Below, piece by piece: positions 35,621-47,701 of a stretch of 64,000 nucleotides of DNA (position 1 is its first letter; each line of letters begins with the position of its first letter). This stretch comes from Sialis fuliginosa (Eukaryota > Arthropoda > Insecta > Megaloptera > Sialidae), in assembly GCA_961205875.1 (NCBI GenBank), contig OY540813.1, positions 14,789,001-14,853,000 of the forward strand. Reading direction: 5' to 3'. Both the position numbers and the translations under genes were made by a program. The notes beneath the pieces are model-generated. The model saw only the letters and a program-made list of their open reading frames with translations. It searched no databases and was not told the DNA's origin.

Positions 35621-36465
35621 ATGGTATGACGGATTATAAAAAGAAAATATTTGTTCAATTTAATGTATTTAATTTTTTACCTAAAACACTGCTAATAAGA
35701 TGTGTAAATGTATGGGCAAGTCTGTTTTATATATAACTCATTTTATTGTTTTTCTTCCAGGGTAATGAAAGTTCTTTACCCATGGAGCTTTGCTCTAACT
35801 GTAAGTAATACTTATTTATATATTTTTTTTGAAATCTATATTAACAATTTAATTTGTTCAACAGTTGATGCAGATGAGATCAGACGTTTGGGAAAACGTT
35901 TTCGGAAGTTAGATTTGGATAATTCGGGTGCTTTAAGCATCGATGAATTTATGTCTTTACCAGAGTTACAACAAAATCCATTGGTCCAACGTGTCATAGA
36001 TATATTTGATGCAGATGGAAATGGAGAAGTGGATTTCAAAGGTATAAATCTACTCGACCTAGTTTTGTTATAAAATTCTTAAAAAACTTTTATTGTTTTA
36101 GAATTCATACAAGGTGTATCTCAGTTTAGTGTAAAAGGAGATAAACTTTCTAAATTGCGATTTGCCTTTAGAATATATGATATGGATAATGATGGATTTA
36201 TATCTAATGGTGAACTATTTCAGGTACTCTTCCATTGTAGTTTTAAATTTTACATCTAATCATACATTTTAATGTGCTTTTCTATTTTGTAAAGGTCCTA
36301 AAAATGATGGTAGGTAACAACCTGAAAGATACACAACTTCAACAAATTGTTGATAAAACAATTTTGTTTGCCGACAAGGATGAAGATGGAAAGATTTCTT
36401 TTGAAGAATTTTGTTCTGTAGTTGGCAACACTGATATACACAAAAAGATGGTTGTAGATGTTTAA
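35621..36465 (+). CDS. CanB: Calcineurin subunit B (EF-hand regulatory subunit)
   Basis: Regulatory subunit of the calcium/calmodulin-dependent phosphatase calcineurin in the cytoplasm. Exons 35621-35623 (ATG alone), 35761-35800, 35865-36041, 36102-36223 and 36295-36465 join in phase to exactly 170 residues, the usual length. The protein begins [20 protein letters not shown], with an N-terminal Gly for myristoylation. Four EF-hand loops are visible: [36 protein letters not shown] and [12 protein letters not shown], each with acidic residues at positions 1, 3 and 12. The calcineurin A-binding hallmark [20 protein letters not shown] is intact. The first coding exon holds only the start codon. 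Identification is near certain; which insect paralogue (CanB or CanB2) cannot be told. Confidence 0.96.
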
Positions 36466-36852
36466 ACTAAAAGCACTGTTAAGATTTGCTTCATTATTTA
36501 CAGTTCTTTGAAGTATGCAAGAGCGCAAGTAATGAAGCAAATCTATAATACACCAAATAGTGTAGTTTGTGCTGCACTTACTTGTAGAATATGTTTTCAG
36601 ATACTATTGTCTCTTTTCGGTATTTGCACCCATTAGGTATTCTACACAATTCACACTATTTAATGCCTAAACCATTGTTGGAAATTATAGAAATATTGAA
36701 TTCGAGATTTACTCGAAAACATTTCACAGTAATTTGTGACTAAACGTGTTATTTTAAAAATGTGAAAATGATTTTATAAATAATAAAATATGTCAAACTT
36801 GATAATGTATACCACTGGTTGTATTATAAAAATATTTTGAGCAAACCTCGAA

Positions 36853-36985
36853 TAAACTATATATACATATATATAATTATAAATACTATGTTATTGTATG
36901 TATATACATATAAATATTATATTATATAAATATAAATATATATGTATATATATATATACATATATATTATATATATATATTGTTT
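36853..36985. repeat. TA-rich microsatellite
   Basis: Runs of tatatacatatatat-type dinucleotide and tetranucleotide repeats with no other content, in the 3' flank of calcineurin B. Confidence 0.8.
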
Positions 36986-38110
36986 GGTAATGTACGTACT
37001 ATTGTTTCTAACTTCTAATTCTAATATTAAACTTTGAATGTTTTCTATTAACTTTTTCTGACTTATAAGTGTTGAGTTTGAATTATTATTTTAGTAATTG
37101 GTGTTGTGCTGTATATTGTAATGTTTTCAAAATGCGAACAAAAGTTATATTTGCATAACTGTTCATTATATATAGCGCTAATAACATAATTTTAAGGTAG
37201 TATTATGAATATTGTTGCTGATTTTGAATGTTATATAAGTACACGCTGTTCGTAAAGATCTGATAATGAACAAACTAAACGGGTAGGAAGTTCCTTATAG
37301 CGATGGCTTGCCGAATCGATCTGATACGAGCCGTATAAAGTGAGGGTGTACTATGTGATATTCTTTTGCAAATCTCACCATGTAGCCAATAGCTGATTGT
37401 CTATTAATAGCGAGTTAAATATGTACTTACGCAGAACGTTAAACACTTTGTGGAACAATTAGCGATCACTAGCAGCAAGTAGAGATTTTTAGAAAAGCTT
37501 TGAAATATATTCAAGTTGATTTTTAGCTAACATATGTTAACATATTTAAATATTATTAAAAAAAATGTCATGGCGTCTAATTACTTTGGTAGGTGCAGAA
37601 CCAGGGTATTTATTCAACATGTCTACGATTTGGTCAAAGCAAGAACTGCGGTTACGGCCCTAAAGTACTTAATTCCTGTACGTATCGTTATCGCCATAAG
37701 CGAATTTAATCCGGTAATCTCAGATCTTGCTTAAAATAAAGGCAACATCACACAGAAATATACATAATTATTAGTCAATTGTTAAGTATATGCAAGTGCG
37801 TGTAACTTATTAATTTATTATTTATTCTTCACCTGTTCAGATTGATTATTAAATATATATAATATAAATATATTATTCTTCTTATAAATAATATTACTAC
37901 TTATATTGTGCTAATAAAAGTTTCTTTGTTATTAAATTATCTTGTTGTTTTATTTCACAAAACCTGAATATAAAATATATTACATATTTTCAAATAGTAA
38001 ACCGGCTTACCAATTATTTGTAGTGAACCACGAATCAAAAATATATTTAGTCATTCAAATAAGTCGTTTGATCATAAAAAATTGAAATTATGCTGTAAAT
38101 GTAAATATTA

Positions 38111-38249
38111 TGCCGTGTTTAGACCAAAGAAAACAAAACAGCAACACGGTGTTTGAAAACACATTGTATTTAAAAACGCATAGGGGTTATTGCACTTTTG
38201 TCAAAAAGATGCAATGTTGCTGTTTTGTTTTTTCGGTATAAACACGGCA
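38111..38249. mobile_element. 139-base MITE with TTA target duplication, copy 2
   Basis: Same length and near-identical sequence to 25593-25731: left end tgccgtgtttagaccaaag, right end ataaacacggca, with the rest forming a long hairpin. TTA borders are at 38108-38110 and 38250-38252. The matching length and low divergence point to recent activity. Confidence 0.82.
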
Positions 38250-39228
38250 TTATATATACCTACATGCATATAGCCAAGAAATTTGTTTAAAGAAAATTTC
38301 TTTGTACTGTAATATTTTCAGATTAATCTTGTAATCACTGGAATATTGGAAAATAAAATAATTTTACTCAGTTTAATTATAATATTTTTTATTAAATTAA
38401 ATAATTATACAATCCAATAGAATAAAAACACATTTTAAATGAAACCATCCAAAAAAACCTAGGATTGCATTGTAATAACAATATACTGCCAACTGGTGCA
38501 TTAGGAAGGGAAATACTGAAAATTGTTTATTTTGTTCTATTTTCAAGAAATTTTCCCAAGTATCAAATGTGAAACAATGTAACCAAAAAGAGTGCATTTA
38601 CACCTCACCTGGATATGCCCCTGGCAGTTAAAAATTATTTTACTCAATATAGTTTTTAAAAAAAAAACTTGTCTTATATTTTGCAATGAAATATCAACAT
38701 CTGCTATTTAAGAAATTTTATGTAAAAGAATTTTATAGATTAACCACGAGAATATTTTTCAGATAATAAATAATAGTTTAAATAATTTTTACATTTTATC
38801 ATATTTTATCTACCACTTCCTGCAATTTTTAATAGTCCTGTTGCTATTACAATATTTTAATCACAAATATGTATTTTGTAATATTCATACTGAAATTAAT
38901 TATAATTAAGTTTTATTATAATCACATTTAAAAAATTATATTCTATAATTAATGTGTAAATTAAGTAATTATATTTGAAATAAAAAATAACAATTCTCAT
39001 AAAATAACAAAACAAAGAACTTTTATAACATCAAAAGACTAACAAAAAAAATATATTCATTTCAAGTTATAGACGGAAGAAGGAAATGAGTGCACAAAAT
39101 CTGACAGAATTTTTTTTTCAGAATATATTTTATTGACCTTTTAGCAAGAAGAAAGTGCAAGGTGCCATGGGAGATACTCTTTATGGGTCATTCCATTTTG
39201 AGAAAATTATTTGCTTGACTATTTTTTA

Positions 39229-39616
39229 CTTAAACTAAAAATATACACCTTAACCACAATATTTATTAGTACTGCATGTTTTAAAACATGCAGTAATAAT
39301 AATCAATTGGACGCAGCAGAAAGCTTAGAAATCTTGAGGGATAAGACTAGGATTTTTAATAGTGGTACCGGACCTATCCCAGCTTCAGTCCTTGTAGACC
39401 TTGCAGTTGATTGGTCAGAATCATTGAAGCAAGATAAGCCCTTTTACATTAGTATAGGTTTGACCAAGACTGTATCAGTCTGGAACTGTTAGGCTCTTGA
39501 TGAGGACTTCAAATGAAGTCGAAACACGTGTCGAATGACATTGTTTTATTGTGGTTAAGGTGTATATTTTGAGTTTAAATAACTCAGAAACCACAGTTTC
39601 TCCGTTTTTCCAGTAG
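39229..39616 (+). mobile_element. Penelope-like fragment with hammerhead-like motif
   Basis: The insertion is bounded by a perfect 13-base direct duplication, tgactatttttta (39216-39228 and 39617-39629). It has internal inverted ends (aaatatacaccttaaccacaata near 39.24 kb and its reverse near 39.55 kb). Near its right end lies a hammerhead-type motif (39496-39532). A short open frame (AAESLEILRDKTRIF...) runs through it, without any reverse transcriptase or GIY-YIG motif. Variable-length target duplications, inverted terminal copies and hammerhead motifs are known traits of Penelope-like retroelements, so I infer a severely truncated one. Confidence 0.5.
39496..39532 (+). ncRNA. Hammerhead-ribozyme-like motif
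   Basis: Reads C-TTGATGA, stem II GACTTC-AAAT-GAAGTC (39505-39510 with 39515-39520), then GAA and the palindromic ACACGTGT, then C at 39532. That matches the type I hammerhead order with the very short stem III seen in Penelope elements. One extra T (CTTGATGA rather than CTGATGA) disrupts the core, so the copy may be inactive. Stem I pairing is weak by eye. Confidence 0.45.
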
Positions 39617-40286
39617 TGACTATTTTTTATTTTCTTTATATTTTGTGTATTGTTTACATTATTAATTAGTAGTTCAAAACACCTACAATATTTTTGTTAT
39701 ATTACTAATTAGCCATAAACTGCCTTAGTTCAATTTTTTTTAAAGTGCCCCACATCAGATATTCGACACCAAAAATTAAAAATTTTCATTTTTAAAATAG
39801 ATAGTTTTTATAGGTCTAGATAAACGATCAAAATTTAAACTGTGTGTATATTATACCTCATTCTTTAACTCCAAATAATATGAATTTCAAAAAACTTCAT
39901 TAATATTAAAATTTTGAGCCCTAAAATTTGAAGAAAATTCATTCATTAGTTTTTTTTACCTTTGAGTTTAAAACCTTCAAAAATGCTAAAAATTACATGC
40001 TCCAAGATACAAATTAGGCTGTAACTCTTAAGCCGGATCTAATAAAAATATTGTAAGTGTTTTGAACTACCAAATAATAACAAACAATATACAAAATATA
40101 AATCGAAAATAGTCAAGCAAACAATTTTCTCAAAAGGGTCATTTTGAACCTGTATCTCCCATGGCACCTTGCACTTTCTTATTGCTAATGGGCCAATAAA
40201 ATATATTCTGAAAAAAAAATTCTGTCCCTCACATGCATTCTCTTTCTTCTAGCATCTGGTCTATTATGTTAAAAATACATAAACAT

Positions 40287-43200
40287 TTATTTTATATTAC
40301 TTTTTTTATTTTTGTTTTCAGTAAAAACAAATTTTGCAATCAATGATAAATGATCAGATCCGTAAACTAAATTCGGTATGCGATAAAGATGCTCACTACA
40401 TTCACTTTCTGAGGGAATCTTGTATCTTGAATGCAATTTTAAATTTCCTTCAGTTTTATCATTTTTATAATTATTCTGCTTTACACTGAAAAAAAAATTC
40501 ACTAATATTTTCAATTGTACAAAATGAATTATAAAAAATCCTGTCCATGCAACCACCATGGAAATTACTTTGAATAATGGAACCTTTACATTTGAATAAT
40601 GGAAATGAATAATGTAAAATATTCTGAGAACACTGAATTAGGATTTTGCTTCATGATGGAAACTGGACATCTATATTGTTTATTTTAGTTAAAATCGAAA
40701 AAAGAAACTATACCTATAAAAAATATAGTCCACTGTAATCCATCCATCCTGATGTGTAGTTGCTTCTTTTTCATCATTACGATATTTGTGATCATAAACA
40801 GACTTGAAATTGAAATTATGTGTTAAAACTCCAGTTGCAAATGGTAAATTATCTTTAGTAAAATTTCTCATTTCTATATTCCGTTCAACTTTTGCTCTTT
40901 CACTATGTTGAATCTAAAAATAAAATAAAAATATAACAATAAAATATGATAATTTTGGGTTTTATTAAAATAAAGATGTTAGTTGAACATCAAGAGCAAT
41001 CAAAGTGTGATGCATAGATTGCAGCATGTCGTGGATTGAAAAATAGGAAAATAATCATAATTACCTTAATTAAACTTAGTTGTTCGGTTTGTGTTAACTT
41101 TGTACTATTTTGTAATCTATGAAGCAAAATTTCTGCATGTTGACAATTATCTGTAACCCTTAAATGTGCAGGAATTAATACTTTGCCAGTATATCCTTTA
41201 GGATAGCTTTTCCTCAGTAAAGATTTTGTTTCTGTTCCCTCGTATTTAAATTTTCCATCAACAACTAATTTATAAACAGGAGAATATGGTTTTAAATTAA
41301 AGTCACCAGTAATTATGATTGGTAAATAAATAGGTTTCCCATTTTCATCGAATTTATCAAATGCAATTCTGTCGATTTCCGCTAACAATAACTGGGTTTG
41401 AGCTAATCTAATATCTTGACGTTTAGGGTTATAGAGTAAATGTGTTGTTGCGACAACAAATTCTTGTTGTGTGTTATTTTTCAGACGGAAACGAGCTACA
41501 ATAGCAACATTTTCTCGATCCAATAATGCTACATCTGGTTGAAAATATTCCACAGTTGTATAATCCACTAAATCGAATTTATCGTGTTTATAATACAATG
41601 CACACCCATCTATGCGAATACCTGTACGTTGTTTATATATTCCTTTATACCCTATTAAATTTAAACAATAATTATTATATTGTCATTAAAATAATTTCAG
41701 TTATTTATTTATTACCTATATTATTAAACTGGCTATAAAATGAATCCAAATGTGTTTTTTCTACTTCTTGTAAACACAGCAACTGAAAAAATAATGAAGA
41801 AATAAATTACTGTGTGAAAATAATGAGGCTCTACTATATAACATATATTTATTATTCTGTGCTGTATAACAAAGTTCCCTACTAACATAGAATATAGGTA
41901 AAAGGTTTTTAACCCTTTCGTTATGAGCATTCGTATATATGGGTCCAATAAACAAAGAACGTATGACTTTTTACTGTTATATGCAGATACCTGAATATGA
42001 ACCCAAACCCCAAGGAACCAATATTTTTCATGAACCTGAACCTGAATCCAAACCTTTTCATGGATAACCGGTAACCATATATTTTTAAAAGTTCAAAAAA
42101 TTATTTTTAATATTTTATTATTTTTTTCCAATCATTTTTAAAAGAGAATCTAAAATGTATGATGTTCAGCGTCACAAAAATTTGTGTATTCATTTTCAAA
42201 AATGGCAAAAAGTTATGAATAATTGTCTTTATTTTAGATATAATAAGTTAAAGTTAAAAAAAAATGCCTGACCCTTTGAAGCTGGGGCATCCTACATTTG
42301 TTTTGATATTTTATTTTCCTATAATTTATAACGTAGGTATGTTATTCATTATTTAATTAGTGATTTTTTTCATTTTGTGACTATTACACATGATGGCTAT
42401 TAATGTTTTTTTCTTCTTCAGAAAATATGTTATATTTGTTAATTATATTTATTTTTTTCAAACAAAATAATTGTCTTTCAATTACAAACTTTAACCCAAA
42501 CCTGAAGCATGAAAAAATAACGGTTTTTGAACCCAAATAGTTTGCAGTATTTTAACCTAAGCCTGAACCAAAATTTACACCCAAATAATGTATTGCCAAC
42601 AAACAAAAATATGAAATCTGTGTGTACATCGGATACTAAAGTTTCGCCAGTTTAAATACAAGTTTTTAATAGGATAAAATATTTACATCTGGATTATGTT
42701 GAGTTATTTCTGTCAGAAGAGCCCATTTCCGATGATCCCAAAATAAAGCCCTCGAATCATGTTGTCTATACAAGTATGGATGTTGTGTTAATAAAATTTG
42801 AGCCAATACGTTATACGACATCAATGTAAAAATAAATTCAAGTTCTTTATTTCCTGTTCTTTCCCACTTCCAGCCATAATCAGTAAATTCCCAAGATCGC
42901 AATTTTTTCAGTCGCAATTGCTCCGATTGAACTTAAAAAGAATTATAAACAATATTAGATGTTTCATCTTATTTTCTGATAAATTTTACCATTTTGCATA
43001 TAATTGTTTGTTGAATCTGATATATCTTCAACAGAATGAGATTGATTTTTTTTAGGTTCGAAAAATTTTAACTTATTTTTTTTTTTTTTACTATTGTTTG
43101 TAATGCATGTTGCTACAGGAACATGACATATAGGTGTATAAATAGAAGGTCCAAATAAATTATAATTTGGATTTAAACACCAGTTATTTTGAATAGCACT

Positions 43201-43821
43201 ATCAGAAAAAGAACGAGCCATTTGGAGTGATGTAGACAAAGCCATATTATTTTGATAGATTGGTTGAGTCGGTTGAGTCTTAAATAATCTACTTCCAGAA
43301 TAAAATGATTTACTGTTCTGACTTTTATGAGGTAACTTTCTTTTTACTGATGATTTAACTTCTTTTACTTCAAAAGAAGCGATGTTTGTATCTAGATTTT
43401 GATTAATAGTTTTTGAAACTTGTTCACTTTCTTCTTCTGAACTAATAAATATAATTTCACTGTCTTCAGTTTGTCCTCTGTTAACTGTCTCTTTTGTCAC
43501 ATGATCTACATTACTTATGTTATAAATTTGAAATGGTTGAATTGCAGTGACATTTTTTCTCTGCATAGCATTAACTTGTATATTTCTTATTTGTTTATGA
43601 TAACTAATTTGATAAGGATATTTATTTAACAGCTTCTTTAACCTTGAATTCGTAGACAACAATGAACAAAAAAGATAACTTAAAAACTGTTTAGTTTTAT
43701 AAGATTGTATGTGGTTAAAGAAAAATACATTTACATTAAATTTGAATATTGTATTAATAGGTACACTGTGAATTTTGTAATTAATTTGTTTAATTTTATA
43801 CAATTTTAAAACGGAAAGCAT
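40287..43821 (-). CDS. angel: Angel homologue (CCR4-type exo/endonuclease/phosphatase family)
   Basis: A member of the Angel branch of the CCR4/nocturnin family; vertebrate Angels bind eIF4E or act on RNA ends. Minus-strand exons: 43821-42990, 42931-42687, 41782-41716, 41651-41065, 40913-40714 and 40485-40287, all in phase, 709 residues. The first exon (277 codons) is a Ser/Asn/Lys-rich, probably disordered extension. The catalytic domain starts at FTLMSYNVLAQILL and includes LCLQEVEKTHLDSFYSQF (metal-binding Glu), YKQRTGIRIDGCALYY, ATTHLLYNPKRQDIRLAQ, IIITGDFNLKP (Asp/Asn), TVDYIFYS and GSDHLSLIAKF (catalytic Asp-His), so the active-site set is complete. It is head to head with Arp10. Confidence 0.92.
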
Positions 43822-44025
43822 AACAACAGAATGTCATGACAAGTTAATACATACACGAAGATGAATTTTTAACATATTTGTCTCTTATCTCACTTTAATT
43901 AAATTAAATTCGTATACTTCTCTTCTTTTAATATCATATGTTTGTATGTATATCAAAACGAAGTGTCAAATGTCGGAATTGTAAAAGTGACATTTATTTC
44001 ATTTTATAGTCAAAAAGTTAGGAAA
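43822..44025. promoter_or_regulatory. Short divergent promoter, Angel / Arp10
   Basis: Only 204 bases separate the start codons of the two divergent genes, so both core promoters and both 5' leaders must fit here or overlap. The sequence is A+T-rich, and I see no clear initiator or TATA box I would defend. Confidence 0.6.
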
Positions 44026-47000
44026 ATGTCATCATTTTTAGAAGGAATTGGCGGAGTTGCCGAAAAGCATATTGCAGTTTTTGATATTGGATATGCTTAC
44101 ACAAAGTACTCTTATTAAATTTGCCTTATTTTTTTATTTAAACTTATATATTTAAAAAAATTGTATTATTATTCTAATTATATCTATTATTTCTTCTTTT
44201 AGGTTTGGTTTTGCTGGAGAATTTTCCCCTCGATGTATTATTCCTACAGAAATAAAATCGGAATCTACTGGCGAGACTAAAAAGATTTATGACTACAAAG
44301 ATGAACGAGATTTGTATGATTTGCTAGCTGAATTTTTACATATGATATACTTTAGGTAATTTCCTAATAATTTATATTAAGAGCTATGTTTCAAATGTTT
44401 TTTCTATTTTTTAGGCATGCTATTATCAATCCCAAAGAGAGAACAGTTATAATTGTTGAATCTTTATTATCGCTCACAGTATTTAGAGAAGTTTTAGCAA
44501 AAGTTTTATTTTGCCATTTTGAGGTATAATATAAATGTTTATTTTTAGCTAAACTGAAGAATATACGGGCACGTGACTAGAACATTTTTGGGGCGAAAAG
44601 AGGTTAGTTTAGTTTAAAAACGGGGATTCAATCTTTGCCTTGATTAGGGCAATGTATTGGGGTAATTCTATCAAATAAAAATTCCTATATGTTACTATAG
44701 ATACAACACATAATACTCTATTCTAACACATCAACACGTGATTTTTGAAATTTGTGACGTTGCCTGCATATTCTTTGATTTAACCTTATTTTCTTCGGAA
44801 AACTTATTGTATAGTTAAGTTGTTCTAAAAAATTCCAACTAATTATGATTTATTTATAGGTATCTAATGTAATGTGGTTACCTTCACATCTTGTTGCATT
44901 GAGTACTTTAGCCACTGATACTGCATTAGTTGTTGATGTGGGTTATAAAGAAGCTGTTGCATTTCCTGTTTGCTACGGAGTTTCAGTTTTAAAAGCATGG
45001 CAAGCTTTACGTTTAGGATCAGAAACAGTGCATAAGTATATTATAATTTAAGAACTGTTGAAGATGGTACTTACTTATTTTTTTTATATTTTAGATCAAT
45101 CAAAAATCTTTTAAAAGAAGAAAGTATTTTAACTGAAACAATACTAGAAGATATCAAAGGTAATTCTATATAATATTAATATGTATAATACTTAAATCAC
45201 TTTAACAGAAAATTACATGATATGCCTGTAAACTCTACCTCTTTACTATCAGGTAATTTCTACTAACAATAAGTGTTTTATTTGGTTAGTACAATGTAAC
45301 TGTATACAAATTAAAAAATATCTTACTATGCCATTGTGTATTTAGTTCGAGTTATCGAGGGTTCATATTTCGAATAAGAAATTTTGGGGTGTAAAGGAAA
45401 GGGAACGGACATTTTCTTCGATTTATAGAGGTTCTATTGTATTTTAATTTTTGAAGTTGTACTTGTATTTCTTTAAGTGCACCGCGACAAATTTTTGCTG
45501 GGTATTGAAAAGCATTTACGCGTCATATGACTCGTCACGTGACGTTTTGAAAATCTTCAGGTGAACTTGAGGAGCTACGCGACATAGTGTTCAGATATTT
45601 TAAAATATTTTAGGTTAATTTTTCATAGTTGTTTTTCAGTAACGCCAAATAAGTATTCTAACGGATGTACACACACCCATATCTTTTTACAATTTCAAAT
45701 CATTCATGGAAATTGCAGTCCCTTTTCTCACGGTTTGGGGACCTGATTAAAAAAATATTACTCTAAAATATTAGATTCCTAAAAGCGAGGGATTATAAAA
45801 TTCTATCACACAATACTAAAAACATCAAACAATTACATATTTATTTCATTGGTTTAATGTTCACTCTACATAATGCAACCTTGATAGTTTATTTCTAATC
45901 TTTACTTTTAATTAGAGCTGGGCGCGTGCCCTGGCAACTTACTACCCTTTTATTATTCCTAAACGGTGAGATATATTAAAAAAAAATTAGTAACAAAAAT
46001 TACTCCACTCATTTAAATCTATTATTTGGCACCTTTGAACAAATCAATTGTTTAAACAATTAAAAAAATTGATAAAAAAATTTCATGAAAAAAAAAAAAT
46101 TTATAATTTTAATTGATATCTTAAATAGTTAGAATAGATTTTCAAATAATAAATTAACACTTTATGGGTGTCCTAAAAGTCACTACTAGCTTGTTAAAAT
46201 AAATTTTATTTTAAATATTGAAATTTGTTAATAAGGAGTGCTAAATGATAGATTTAAATGATTGGAGTAATTTTTACTTAAACATTTTTTTAATATCTCT
46301 TACTTTCAATTGTCATGTATTTTTTTTTAGTACGAACATGTTTTGTAACAACTCTAGAACGATCTCAACTATATAGTACCAATGAACCACCAAATCCTCC
46401 ACCTTCTGTTGAATATCCAATAAAAGGAAATCAAGTAATTAATATATCTGGAAAAGTTAGAGAACTTGCTTTTGAAGTAATGTTTGAGAGAGATAATGAT
46501 TTTCAGTCAGTTAGCACAATGATATTAGATGCTGTATTATTGGTATGTATTCTATAAAATAAATTAGCGGCTACTTGCAGTAAAAATAAAAATCTACTGT
46601 AGAGAAATTACTGTTATAAACAATGTTTTCCCTTTAGAAATATTGTTTATTATTATATGTTCTGTGATTGAATTATTCCTGGTATTATAAAGAATTTGCT
46701 TGAGATCAAAAGCGAATTAGCTTTTGGCTAACGCTATCTGCGAGTTGTCAAATCATTATGAATTTGCTCGATATTCGATAATGTAAATGCTATGCATTTT
46801 GTGAGGTGCATTTGTCAGCATTTATTTTAAGTTGCTTTACTATATCTATGAGTGGGTTGTAATTTATATTTAATACATGGTAGATAACGTTAGCCAAAAG
46901 CTAATTTGCAAATTCTTTATAATACCGAGCATTAGAAATATTGCTTATTATTATTATTGAATTTATTTTGCTTTAAGTTATGTTCTAGCTTACTGCTTTG

Positions 47001-47701
47001 TAACATTTTATTTATTGTTTTAGTGCCCAGTAGATCTACGGAAACCATTATTACAAAATATTTTAATTATTGGAGGAACGTCTATGATTCCTGGTTTCAA
47101 ATCGCGTATCAAAGAAGAACTACAACAATTACTTAAATGTGATAAGTATCGTGAAAAGTTTCTTATTGAAAAAATTAAATTTCATAAGGCTCCTGCTAAA
47201 GAAAATTATACCGCTTGGTTAGGAGGTAATATAAAATCATTCTTTATCATTTCACTTACAAGGGGAGGGTTAATACTTATAGCACGTAAAGGCCCTCACT
47301 TGTACATTAACTTGCCACATCAGTAGTGCACCATTCTCGAGAAAATCAAATTAAAAAAATTAATTTGTAGAAAATAAATGGTTGTGAATTTTTATTTCGA
47401 AAAGTAAACTGTTTAGAGAAAAACTTTTCAGATAAGTTATTCAATTTTTTTATTGTTGCGGAAAGTTAATGTATGAGTGAGGACCTTCACGTGCTATAAG
47501 AATAATTTTTTTTTAAATCCTGGTACCTGACTCCTTGTTATATCATAATATAATATTATATAAATTATAGGTTCTATTTATGGAACTACAGATTTAGTAA
47601 CAATGCAAAGTTTATCGAAAGAGACTTACCTCAGAGATCGCAGGATTCCAGATTGGTCAAATTTAAATGATAATCGCAGAGAAACAACAAACATAGGATA
47701 A
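44026..47701 (+). CDS. Arp10: Actin-related protein 10 (dynactin subunit)
   Basis: Arp10/Arp11 caps the pointed end of the Arp1 filament of dynactin and supports dynein-driven transport. Exons 44026-44105, 44203-44355, 44415-44523, 44860-45035, 45095-45159, 46331-46542, 47024-47225 and 47571-47701 join in phase to 375 residues. Actin-fold landmarks: EKHIAVFDIGYAYTKFGFAG (first phosphate loop), RTVIIVESLL, TALVVDVGYKEA (second loop, with the usual Gly), LLQNILIIGGTSMIPGFKSR (adenosine loop) and YTAWLGGSIYGTTD near the C-terminus. Divergence from actin (no canonical SGDGV-type loop) fits Arp10. The intron at 46.6-47.0 kb contains a MITE. Convergent with mbt. Confidence 0.93.
44560..44770 (+). 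mobile_element. MITE fragment in Arp10 intron
   Basis: Words ggggcgaaaagaggtta, aacggggattcaatct and tctaacacatcaacacgtga match, in inverted orientation, the element at 58972-59200. Its right end ttgtgacgttg corresponds to the other copy's terminus, but the left terminus is less clear. No coding capacity. Confidence 0.65.
46681..46926. mobile_element. TIR MITE, GGTATTATAAAG family, copy 2
   Basis: Ends ggtattataaagaatttgc and gcaaattctttataatacc are perfect inverted repeats. A second inverted pair lies inside (gaattagcttttggctaacg / cgttagccaaaagctaattt). It sits in an Arp10 intron and shares its termini with 15225-15431. Confidence 0.78.

Larger units (their letters stand above)
39072..40256. 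mobile_element. Large TIR element interrupted by a nested insertion
   Basis: Sequence around 39.10-39.23 kb (cagaatatattttattgacc, gtgcaaggtgccatgggaga, ttgcttgactatttt) returns inverted at 40.10-40.23 kb, giving arms of about 150 bases. The exact termini are unclear. The interior has no recognisable transposase. A 388-base insertion (39229-39616) lies within it near the left arm. Confidence 0.65.
36466..40286. other. Spacer between convergent calcineurin B and Angel
   Basis: No recognised gene. It holds the calcineurin 3' flank, a TA-rich microsatellite-like tract (about 36.85-36.98 kb), a 139-base MITE (38111-38249), and a large inverted-repeat element (39.07-40.26 kb) with a nested Penelope-like fragment. 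Short open frames at 37.5 and 38.4-38.6 kb match nothing I know. Confidence 0.5.

Noticed and set aside
39211-39492. Possible gene in the nested insert (93 codons)
   Set aside because: It spans the insertion boundary and stops just before the hammerhead-like motif; no reverse transcriptase or other domain, so it is treated as element sequence.
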